Positions 24,785-30,935 of a stretch of 31,085 nt of DNA are shown piece by piece. A program made the position numbers and the translations under genes. Within the stretch, counting starts at the first letter, position 1. Each line of letters begins with the position of its first letter. The notes beneath the pieces are model-generated. The model was not told where the DNA came from, did not search any database, and worked only from the letters and a program-made list of their open reading frames with translations. Origin of the DNA: a virus; the IMG/VR virus record IMGVR_UViG_3300030104_001762, positions 1-31,085 of that record. One strand, 5' to 3'.

Positions 24785-24910
24785 TAGATAGCTTGTAGCA
24801 CATACCAATGTTGAAAGAAAGGTTGGAACTCGTGTACAAAGCGAGGAAAGGCGATATAAACATACAAAACTTCCAGTTTCGCCCACTATGTGTGTGTTAC
24901 AAGCTATCTA
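24785..24910 (+). repeat. Unit 2: 21-bp tandem hairpin
   Basis: The left arm 24785-24805 pairs with the right arm 24890-24910 over 21 positions with two G.U wobbles. Relative to unit 1 the innermost pair is C-G instead of G-C and position 4 is A-U instead of G.U. The 84-base loop can form GGCGA/TCGCC (outer) and AAACT-TCC-AGTTT (24867-24879). Confidence 0.8.
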
Positions 24911-24933
24911 TCGATAGCAGAAAGAGAGGACTT

Positions 24934-25245
24934 ATGAAATATAACATAGGCGAAACAGTAGAAAACCTACCTGCAAAAGGAGGAGTATTTGGCACAGGTA
25001 TGTCAACACTTCTTATGAGACGTGGGTGGGATGTTCTAATGGAAAACAATCCTAACAGATGGGTTGTGTTAGACCAACAAACTAATACTAAAGCTAAAAA
25101 AGGTGGAGCTTTTTGGACAAGAGCGAAGCAATACAATACAAGGTATTACACTGATGGCTACCAATTTGCTGTTAGAAATGTAGAAGGTATTGTAACATTC
25201 TTCGGAAGATACACACCTGAACTAAAAATAAAGAAAGAGAGTTAA
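24934..25245 (+). CDS. Hypothetical protein following the structured RNA
   Basis: The 103-residue protein begins MKYNIGETVENLPAKGGVFG. I chose the ATG at 24934 because GAGAGGA stands five bases upstream; an upstream ATG at 24808 would add 42 codons that lie inside the unit-2 hairpin and are better explained as RNA. The product is basic with Gly-rich turns and aromatic beta strands (GYQFAVRNVEGIVTFFGRY), and RRGWDVLMENNPNRWVVLDQ in the middle. No family recognised. A palindrome 20 bases upstream (24906-24917) may influence ribosome access. Confidence 0.7.
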   Translation: MKYNIGETVENLPAKGGVFGTGMSTLLMRRGWDVLMENNPNRWVVLDQQTNTKAKKGGAFWTRAKQYNTRYYTDGYQFAVRNVEGIVTFFGRYTPELKIKKES

Positions 25246-25247
25246 GA

Positions 25248-25835
25248 ATGCAAATTAACTATCGTGTGCAAACACACGAGTACAACTACCTTGTTCTCAC
25301 TTCACAAGTGCTGAACAAGTTGAACGAAAACGCTATTGAGAAAGGATACAATCGCTCGTTGTTGAGAGGTTTATTCCTGGAGAACCTTGAAAAAGGTGTA
25401 GAAGATAGCGAGAAAACAGATAGAGTGATACTTGATGGGATACCTATACAGTGTACACTAGCAATGCCACACTATCACAAAGCAGGAAAACTAACTATGC
25501 CACACGTTCGTGCTTGTTTTCAGATACCAACAATTACTGTTGCAGAAATATCTGAAATGCAATCTAAGAACGTAGCATTTGAAGGATATAAATCTCTTGA
25601 ATGGATGACAGTTACTGTTGACATTGATGGAGAAGAATGGGAGAACATTCCTACTATTCGACCATATGCGTGGTTAGATATCCCTGAGGCAAGTACGTAT
25701 GAAAAAGCTATATACGAAACTGCTAACAATAAATTTGCAGATGATGCAGAAGCTACCATAGAACAGGTAGAAGAGTATCTTGCAGATGCAGAAAAAGATT
25801 TCTTTAGAAGTCTATCCGAGACTGAAGAAGAATAG
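25248..25835 (+). CDS. Hypothetical protein before the AAA+/VWA pair
   Basis: This 195-residue acidic protein starts MQINYRVQTHEYNYLVLTSQ two bases after the previous stop, with a weak GAGAG upstream. It has a helical N-terminal third (VLNKLNENAIEKGYNRSLLR), a beta-rich centre (WMTVTVDIDGEEWENIPTIR) and a very acidic C-terminus (ATIEQVEEYLADAEKDFFRS, then LSETEEE). No motif is recognised. It directly precedes the ATPase gene with a nine-base gap, so a partner or substrate of the AAA+/VWA module is a reasonable guess. Confidence 0.7.
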   Translation: MQINYRVQTHEYNYLVLTSQVLNKLNENAIEKGYNRSLLRGLFLENLEKGVEDSEKTDRVILDGIPIQCTLAMPHYHKAGKLTMPHVRACFQIPTITVAEISEMQSKNVAFEGYKSLEWMTVTVDIDGEEWENIPTIRPYAWLDIPEASTYEKAIYETANNKFADDAEATIEQVEEYLADAEKDFFRSLSETEEE

Positions 25836-25855
25836 TTAAGGAAATGGAGAATAAA

Positions 25856-26542
25856 ATGGATAATTGTTGGACACTATTCAACGAAATAATTGGCAACTCA
25901 GAGAGGGTTTTACTCTATGGGATGCCAGGCACAGGTAAAACATACCAAGCTGTAAAGACTAACGTGCCTAATAAGAAAGAAGTTTACAGCACAACCTTGA
26001 CAGTGGATAGCTCTGCGTCAGAGATTATCGGTCATTATATACCTAATGAAAAAGGTACATTTGATTGGAATGATGGCGTTGGTATCAGAGCTTGGAGAGA
26101 AGGTACACGTCTTGTACTCAACGAGATAGACCACGCAGGACCTGATGTTACATCAGTATTGCACGCTATCTTAGATGACAGTGACATTGCACGTTTCACT
26201 CTACCTAATCAAGATAAAGAGTTGGTACAACCTGCAAGTGGTTTCAATGTTGTAGCCACTATGAATGGTAAGCCTGAAGATTTGCCTGAGGCATTGGCTG
26301 ATAGGTTTACTGTAAAGATTGATATCAACGAAGTACATCCCGAAGCTATTGAAACTCTTCCTAAAGAGTACAAGGGTGCTTATGCAAAGGAACAAGACGG
26401 TGGACTACCTATGTCTATCAGAGCTTGGAAAGAATTTGCTAAGTTAGTTCAAATGGGTATACAACAGGAGACTGCAGCACGTGTGTGTTTTGGTTACTAT
26501 GCTAGTGACGTTATTAGCAGTTTAGAGATGCAAGATGTTTAG
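25856..26542 (+). CDS. MoxR/CobS-like AAA+ ATPase
   Basis: The 228-residue ATPase has Walker A GMPGTGKT (residues 22-29), Walker B VLNEID (87-92), sensor 1 VVATMN (132-137) and the arginine-finger segment ALADRF (146-151). The stretch EIIGHYIPNEKGTFDWNDGV before Walker B matches the G-x-Y-x-P ... F-x-W-x-D-G pattern of the MoxR/CobS (AAA_5) group. GGAG six bases upstream favours the ATG at 25856 over 25844. The family forms hexameric remodelling or metal-insertion motors that work with a VWA-domain partner; the next gene, overlapping by eight bases, is such a partner. The phage substrate is unknown. Confidence 0.9.
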   Translation: MDNCWTLFNEIIGNSERVLLYGMPGTGKTYQAVKTNVPNKKEVYSTTLTVDSSASEIIGHYIPNEKGTFDWNDGVGIRAWREGTRLVLNEIDHAGPDVTSVLHAILDDSDIARFTLPNQDKELVQPASGFNVVATMNGKPEDLPEALADRFTVKIDINEVHPEAIETLPKEYKGAYAKEQDGGLPMSIRAWKEFAKLVQMGIQQETAARVCFGYYASDVISSLEMQDV

Positions 26543-28043
26543 GTTAAGAAAACCTAAGGAGCGTAAGCAACTTCTTGGATTAGCACTGAACGATAGTGAT
26601 TGGGTGGTAGAGAAATCTACCACTCTCGCTATTGACCACGAGAACAAAACAATAGGCACACCTATGTACGAAGTAGATGGAGAGCTAACTAAAAATTTAC
26701 ACAAGCTAATGGCTGTTGTGCAAACCAAGTATGGTAAGCCACGTAAGTTAGTTGGTGTCAAGCATATGACTAAGTACGTAGACATTGCAATGAATATGTC
26801 TATCTATTGGTACATTGTGAAGAAAGCTGATAAGTTTCTTCCTGCACGATGGACTGCTAGAGGTAGAAATACTATTCATCACAATGTTCTTTGGTACTAT
26901 AGAAACACACTTGGCAGAACAAATGATGAGACACTAAGGAAATTTATTGTCGACACGTTGTCTAGCTCTGCAAAGATGGGAAGAATAGAGTGGGGAAACC
27001 TTGCACATTACTTATCTAATATGCCTGGAACTATAGAAGAAGTGTTATCTCTTAGCAGATATACTCTTATGTCACGGCTCGAAGAGACAATGGAGACTAC
27101 CGATGCAGTTGTAGTAGTTAAAGAATGGAATACGTTTCTTGATGTACTAGCTACTGCATACAAAATGGTGTGGTCGACACGTAAGGATGCAAAGATTGTT
27201 CCTAACAAAAAGATAAAACAAGTCGCAGAGTATTTATACAATGAGCTTGAGGATATGTCTAACAAAGATATTATCTTGCCAACGTCTTTTCTTGAAGAAT
27301 ATGATATGGAACAAGATGGACTTGGTGTGCTTACTGATGAAGATATGAGTGATGTAAATAATACAGTCATGGGCAATATGGCACGTAGAACAGGTGAAGA
27401 AGCTAAGTGGGGTGTTATGAAAATTGACAATCCTGAACTTACGCAAAGGTTGCCTGTCAAAGTACAAGCTGTAGCAAAGAAGAAATCTGATACAGGTATT
27501 AATCCAAGAGCAATGCACAGATTTACTACAGATAGAAAGGTATTCACGAACAAGACTAAAAGAAATGGTGGCACTTTACTGATTGATGGCAGTGGCTCTA
27601 TGCATTTTGATTCTGAAGATATCGAAAACCTTGTACATATATTACCTGCATCTACAGTTGCTATGTATCAAGGTTTAGTTGATGATGATTTAGCAGATAT
27701 TGAATGGAAAGAGACTGACATTGTACCTACTGGTACGCTCGGTATTCTAGCTAGCAAAGGTAAGTGGGTAGAAGAAATACCAAAATATGGCTACAACAAT
27801 ATTATTGATGGACCTGCTATGGACTGGTTGGGTAAACAACAAGAGCCACGTATCATTATTACTGATATGCAAGTATCAGGTATTTGCAAGGATGATAACT
27901 ATGGTACTCCTGTACCAGTACCTGACTTTAATCCTGAACTAACTATTGATGCCTTGAAAAAAGTTAAAGAGTATAATATTATTGTTATACCTACAGTAGA
28001 AAAAGCAGTAGAGTGGGCTAAAGCCTACGTAAAACAAGCGTAG
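26535..28043 (+). CDS. VWA-domain partner of the MoxR-like ATPase (CobT-like)
   Basis: This 502-residue protein has a C-terminal von Willebrand A domain. GGTLLIDGSGSMHF carries the MIDAS D-x-S-x-S (Asp351, Ser353, Ser355), and PRIIITDMQVSG (about 438-449) is the second acidic MIDAS loop. Residues 1-330 are helical with no known motif; residues 255-300 are acidic, comparable to the acidic region before the VWA domain in CobT and BchD. Its ATG lies inside the last codons of the ATPase gene, which implies coupled synthesis. MoxR/VWA pairs mature or remodel protein complexes or insert metals; which process this one serves is not evident. Confidence 0.88.
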   Translation: MFRLRKPKERKQLLGLALNDSDWVVEKSTTLAIDHENKTIGTPMYEVDGELTKNLHKLMAVVQTKYGKPRKLVGVKHMTKYVDIAMNMSIYWYIVKKADKFLPARWTARGRNTIHHNVLWYYRNTLGRTNDETLRKFIVDTLSSSAKMGRIEWGNLAHYLSNMPGTIEEVLSLSRYTLMSRLEETMETTDAVVVVKEWNTFLDVLATAYKMVWSTRKDAKIVPNKKIKQVAEYLYNELEDMSNKDIILPTSFLEEYDMEQDGLGVLTDEDMSDVNNTVMGNMARRTGEEAKWGVMKIDNPELTQRLPVKVQAVAKKKSDTGINPRAMHRFTTDRKVFTNKTKRNGGTLLIDGSGSMHFDSEDIENLVHILPASTVAMYQGLVDDDLADIEWKETDIVPTGTLGILASKGKWVEEIPKYGYNNIIDGPAMDWLGKQQEPRIIITDMQVSGICKDDNYGTPVPVPDFNPELTIDALKKVKEYNIIVIPTVEKAVEWAKAYVKQA

Positions 28044-28070
28044 GTCTTTTATTCATTTAACCTACGTTTA

Positions 28071-28110
28071 AGCCACACGGACGCGCAAGCGCTCGTGTGG
28101 CTTTTTTTTT
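28071..28110 (+). terminator. Strong intrinsic terminator after the AAA+/VWA genes
   Basis: AGCCACACG (28071-28079) pairs perfectly with CGTGTGGCT (28094-28102). The inner part can add GCG/CGC around a CAAG loop, and nine Ts follow. Confidence 0.93.
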
Positions 28111-28154
28111 GGTTTCAATACGCGTGCGAGGTCAAAGAAAAAAATTTTATCTCT

Positions 28155-28174
28155 ATACGCGTGCGTTATATAAT
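28155..28174 (+). promoter_or_regulatory. Candidate promoter with repeated operator-like site
   Basis: TATAAT at 28169-28174 is a consensus minus-10, about 18 bases before the GTG start at 28192. The minus-35 is poor. A copy of ATACGCGTGCG lies just upstream and another 37 bases further, suggesting control by a DNA-binding protein. Transcription would begin near 28181, giving an almost leaderless mRNA. Confidence 0.45.
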
Positions 28175-28191
28175 TTTATTTATATAGAAAA

Positions 28192-28452
28192 GTGTCACAA
28201 AGTTATGGTAACATTAGCAAAGTGAATAAAGATATAGACAAACTATTAGAAAGTATAATATCTACGACTGGGAAATGGTATGAGAATGTTGATAAAGATA
28301 CCTCAGACTTCCTTGACGCAGTTGAAAATCTAGTAAAACAGGGTAAGGAAGTAAACTCAGTAACGATTGCAGATATTCTCGAAGATGAATACAACGTAAA
28401 AATTACTGCAGTATCGGTGAGAACATGGCTAAAAGAAGTAAGAAAGAAATAA
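28192..28452 (+). CDS. Small helix-turn-helix-like protein
   Basis: The 86-residue product starts with GTG at 28192 (MSQSYGNISKVNKDIDKLLE); a second GTG at 28222 is possible, and neither has a clear Shine-Dalgarno. The C-terminal half, VTIADILEDEYNVKITAVSV followed by RTWLKEVRKK, has the length and hydrophobic pattern of a helix-turn-helix with a basic end. It could bind the repeated sites in its own promoter region or be a small DNA-binding accessory. It overlaps the next gene by 28 bases. Family not recognised. Confidence 0.66.
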   Translation: MSQSYGNISKVNKDIDKLLESIISTTGKWYENVDKDTSDFLDAVENLVKQGKEVNSVTIADILEDEYNVKITAVSVRTWLKEVRKK

Positions 28453-29489
28453 CTGAACTACTTGCTGAGGTAACAGACGGCAAGTACGCAGAACTCAAAT
28501 CTACCAATGAACGTTTACTTAAACGTATTGACAAACTTAATGATAAAAATTCTGATTTAATTGATGCAGTCTATCGTGCCGTGAAAGACGGTATAAATTC
28601 TTTAGACTTGCCACCAGTTAAACCTCCTCCCAAATCACGTAAGACTGCAGGAGAAGAAATATGCGTACCATTATTATCAGACATACAGTTAGCAAAGACT
28701 ACACCTACGTACAGTACTAATACTGCTGAAGAAAGAGTTGTAAGATACGCGCAAAAAATCTCTGAACTGGCGAGGCTGCAACGTCATTCTCATCCAGTAA
28801 AGAAAGCTGCAGTGCTATGTTTAGGAGATATTGTAGAAGGAGAATTAATTTTTCCTGGACAATCACACCTAATAGACGCGTCATTGTACCGTCAAGTAAC
28901 AGTAGATGGTCCAAGGATACTGCATAAATTTTTCTCAATACTGTTATCAGAGTTTGAAGAAGTAGATGTTTACTGGGTCATAGGTAACCACGGTGCATTA
29001 GGTGGTCGTAGTCGTAGAGATTACAATCCTGAAACTAACGCTGACCGTATGCTAGGTAAAATCTTAGAGACAATGTTTGCCAATGAGCCACGTATAAAAT
29101 TTATTGTACCTGACGGAGGTAATGAACGTAACTGGTATTTAGTTGCAGACATAGGTAGGAAAGCTAAGTTTATGTGCTTTCACGGTGACCAAATAAGAGG
29201 TCACGCAGGCATACCTTGGTATGGATATAATAAAAAAATATTAGGTTGGAAATCATTAGCAGCAAATGGCTTGATGGAAAACTTTACACATGCAGTATGT
29301 GGACACTATCACACACCAACGACTATGTATATTAATGATACGCGCGTATGGGTTAATGGTAGCACTGAAAGTTATAACACTTTCGCCCAAGAACAACTAG
29401 CTAGCATGGGTAGACCATCACAGTTTTGTTTGTTTGTGAAACCTAATAAGGGAGTTACAGCCGAGTATTTGGTTAATCTTGAGGAGTAG
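28425..29489 (+). CDS. Calcineurin-like metallophosphoesterase with N-terminal coiled coil
   Basis: The 354-residue protein shows the metallophosphoesterase motifs in order: LSDIQ (85-89; the usual D-x-H has Gln in place of His), LGDIVEGE (133-140), GNHG (187-190), FHGDQIRGH (252-260) and GHYH (293-296). Two metal ions would be held by these residues to cleave phosphoester bonds of nucleic acids, nucleotides or proteins. Residues 1-65 (AKRSKKEITELLAEVTDGKY and following) form a charged coiled coil, and 63-73 a Pro/Lys linker, which suggests oligomerisation or a partner. Related enzymes are common in phage DNA-metabolism blocks. The Gln at the first site is worth noting but occurs in phage members. 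Confidence 0.85.
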   Translation: MAKRSKKEITELLAEVTDGKYAELKSTNERLLKRIDKLNDKNSDLIDAVYRAVKDGINSLDLPPVKPPPKSRKTAGEEICVPLLSDIQLAKTTPTYSTNTAEERVVRYAQKISELARLQRHSHPVKKAAVLCLGDIVEGELIFPGQSHLIDASLYRQVTVDGPRILHKFFSILLSEFEEVDVYWVIGNHGALGGRSRRDYNPETNADRMLGKILETMFANEPRIKFIVPDGGNERNWYLVADIGRKAKFMCFHGDQIRGHAGIPWYGYNKKILGWKSLAANGLMENFTHAVCGHYHTPTTMYINDTRVWVNGSTESYNTFAQEQLASMGRPSQFCLFVKPNKGVTAEYLVNLEE

Positions 29490-29491
29490 CT

Positions 29492-29626
29492 ATGTGTTAT
29501 TACTGTGGTAAACACTTACGAATAGAAGATGCAGTGTTAGTTTGTGTAAATGTTTTGTGTGTACTGTTTGGTGTTGCACAGAATAAAAAAGAAATAGATG
29601 TAGTTATAAAACAGGAAGATATATAA
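29492..29626 (+). CDS. 44-residue CxxC microprotein with membrane-like segment
   Basis: GAGGAG five bases before the ATG is a strong ribosome-binding site. The product MCYYCGKHLRIEDAVLVCVN... has C2-x2-C5 with His8, then a hydrophobic run AVLVCVNVLCVLFGVA (about residues 14-29) long enough for one membrane span, and a charged tail (KKEIDVVIKQEDI). It could be a small inner-membrane protein or a buried helix. Too short for standard callers. No family recognised. Confidence 0.62.
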   Translation: MCYYCGKHLRIEDAVLVCVNVLCVLFGVAQNKKEIDVVIKQEDI

Positions 29627-29654
29627 TAATAGTATTAGGAGACAGGAGGAACAA

Positions 29655-30401
29655 ATGCCTAATTTTAATTTAGACGAATATGAATTAGTCGAAGATAGAC
29701 TTAAAGCATATTGGAAAGATAATCCAAAAGGTAAAATCACAACAGACGTAGTACACATAACTGAAGATGGTTCGTGTGTAACTATAAAAGCATATGTATA
29801 TAGAGACGGAGAAGTTGTCTCTACTGGTATAGCTCAAGAAACTAAAGGCGATGGCTTTGCAAATAAAACATCTTGGATGGAAAATTGTGAAACATCTGCT
29901 ATAGGTAGAGCTTTAGCTAACTGGATGTATCAGGGTAGTAATAAGAAACGTCCAAGCCAACAAGAGATGCGCAAAGTCGAAACCTCATCACAGGTGGCAA
30001 AAAAATCAGAGGGAAAGTCAGAGGGTGTTAAGCCCCCTGTCTCTACATCTTCTGACAATCCCGTAAAGGTAGTTAAAGAAGCAGGGTTTGGTGATGCTAA
30101 ACAAGCTAAACATCCTGATGGTAAACCTGCTATAAATGATTCAGGTCTTTTATGTCCTTGTGGTTCAGGAGTTAAATACTATACAGCTCAAGAAAAAAAC
30201 AAACCTAACAGTCCTGACTTTAGATGTCAAGCAATGGGCAACTGTACTGCAGGAGATACTGTAGATGGTAAAGTATTCGCTAAGTCTTGGTGGATGGACA
30301 ATAAAGCTACACCTGAAGAGTGGAAAGACTATGCTGCTGCAAAGAATGGTATTAAGTTACCTGACCCTAAGACACTTGATGATGGGGATTTACCTTTCTA
30401 A
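29655..30401 (+). CDS. Putative ssDNA-annealing/binding recombination protein
   Basis: AGGAGG five bases upstream supports the ATG at 29655. The N-terminal domain (residues 1-95) has GKITTDVVHITEDGSCVTIK, VVSTGIAQETKGDG and ENCETSAIGRALANW, a pattern I associate with phage single-strand annealing proteins of the Erf/Rad52-like and DUF1071 type. A linker (95-160) leads to a possible zinc site (Cys167, Cys169, Cys191, Cys197), and the protein ends LDDGDLPF, close to the acidic SSB tip that recruits replication proteins. Together these suggest a protein that binds or anneals ssDNA during replication or recombination. The family call is moderate. Confidence 0.7.
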   Translation: MPNFNLDEYELVEDRLKAYWKDNPKGKITTDVVHITEDGSCVTIKAYVYRDGEVVSTGIAQETKGDGFANKTSWMENCETSAIGRALANWMYQGSNKKRPSQQEMRKVETSSQVAKKSEGKSEGVKPPVSTSSDNPVKVVKEAGFGDAKQAKHPDGKPAINDSGLLCPCGSGVKYYTAQEKNKPNSPDFRCQAMGNCTAGDTVDGKVFAKSWWMDNKATPEEWKDYAAAKNGIKLPDPKTLDDGDLPF

Positions 30402-30598
30402 TGGATAAGATAAACATATTTATTGAACCTAAACAACTTAAGAATTGGGCTATACAAGTGGCTAACTCTTGTGGTGGACAAGAAGTAAGTAAAAGTCCAA
30501 TACTAAAACCAATTAATATGCGTAAGTTAGATTCGCTTATTGAAAAATTTGTAAGTGATTACAACGATTCAATGATTTCTTCACAAGAAGAAGAGTAA
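30401..30598 (+). CDS. Small hypothetical protein, last of the rightward block
   Basis: The 65-residue protein (MDKINIFIEPKQLKNWAIQV... ending SMISSQEEE) starts at a TAATG overlap with the annealing-protein stop, so it is translationally coupled to it. It is mainly helical with an acidic end. No known motif. It ends just before the bidirectional terminator. Confidence 0.68.
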   Translation: MDKINIFIEPKQLKNWAIQVANSCGGQEVSKSPILKPINMRKLDSLIEKFVSDYNDSMISSQEEE

Positions 30599-30601
30599 GC
30601 A

Positions 30602-30636
30602 GAAGCCGAGGTAGAAAGGATAACACCCTCGGCTTT
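30602..30636. terminator. Bidirectional hairpin between convergent genes
   Basis: AAGCCGAGG (30603-30611) pairs with CCTCGGCTT (30627-30635), nine bp around a 15-base loop. A short T-run follows on the plus strand and mixed T/C on the minus strand. Its place between two converging genes fits a shared terminator. Confidence 0.75.
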
Positions 30637-30644
30637 GCTATAAA

Positions 30645-30935
30645 CTACTTAGTTATTTGTTTTTTAGCGTATGTCTTGATAACTGCTAGTGCAGCACCAC
30701 CACCTGCTAATGCAGCTAACTGAATAGTTTCAGCTTCTACACCAACAAGAGGAGCAACTGTTAACGCACCAATGAACGCTTCAATGAAGGTCCAGGCAGT
30801 TCTTTCAAGCATATCTTTGAGGTCTTCACTCATTTTATAACTCCATGCTTCGTTCCAAGGAGTCCACCCCACATCCTTCTTGAATGTGCCGTCTTGGTTT
30901 CTGTTCCTATTATTCTTTTCGAATAAATCTGACAT
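30645..30935 (-). CDS. Putative holin (r1t-like, two membrane segments)
   Basis: The 96-residue protein has a charged N-terminus (MSDLFEKNNRNRNQDG), then two hydrophobic segments at about 47-65 (AWTFIEAFIGALTVAPLVG) and 71-90 (IQLAALAGGGAALAVIKTYA), and a short basic end (KKQITK). The layout L-E-R-T-x-W-T-F-x-x-A ... A-A-L-x-x-x-K resembles r1t-type phage holins, which form lesions in the cytoplasmic membrane to time lysis. That family is mainly known from phages of Gram-positive bacteria including Actinobacteria. No endolysin is in view; it may lie beyond the right edge. Start shared with the upstream stop (TAATG). Confidence 0.74.
   Translation of the reverse strand: MSDLFEKNNRNRNQDGTFKKDVGWTPWNEAWSYKMSEDLKDMLERTAWTFIEAFIGALTVAPLVGVEAETIQLAALAGGGAALAVIKTYAKKQITK

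Larger units (their letters stand above)
24449..24920 (+). ncRNA. Large tandem structured RNA, undescribed as far as I can tell
   Basis: The 506 bases between the genes at 24427 and 24934 fold into a series of long helices: a 23-base hairpin (24449-24471), a long imperfect hairpin (24475-24565), and two tandem copies of a 21-bp hairpin (24655-24739 and 24785-24910). Between the two copies one pair changes from G-C to C-G and another from G.U to A-U while pairing is kept, which supports selection on structure. Each stem contains G.U pairs only if the plus strand is transcribed (they would be C.A on the other), so the RNA is plus-sense like its neighbours. Right-arm-like sequence also occurs at 24586-24598. 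Size and hairpin density recall large ornate phage RNAs such as GOLLD or ROOL, but I cannot match it to either. It could also act as the leader of the gene at 24934. Confidence 0.75.
28044..28191. other. Spacer with terminator, repeated site and promoter
   Basis: A 6-bp hairpin CCTACG/CGTAGG (28024-28044) precedes the main terminator. ATACGCGTGCG occurs twice, at 28118-28128 and 28155-28165, 37 bases apart. The second copy abuts a TATAAT at 28169-28174. Repeated sites around a minus-10 look like repressor operators. Confidence 0.5.

Noticed and set aside
24655-24910. CRISPR array or replication iterons for the repeated arms
   Set aside because: The repeats are complementary pairs in alternating orientation with G.U-compatible differences, and spacers are not uniform; RNA hairpins explain them better. 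Iterons remain a minor alternative.
24808-24933. 42-codon N-terminal extension of the gene at 24934
   Set aside because: The extension lies inside the loop and right arm of the unit-2 RNA hairpin, while a good Shine-Dalgarno stands before the ATG at 24934.
27008-27574. 188-codon minus-strand frame opposite the VWA gene, and similar long antisense frames elsewhere
   Set aside because: They are shadows of well-supported genes with recognised domains, have no ribosome-binding sites and Ser/Leu-rich antisense composition.
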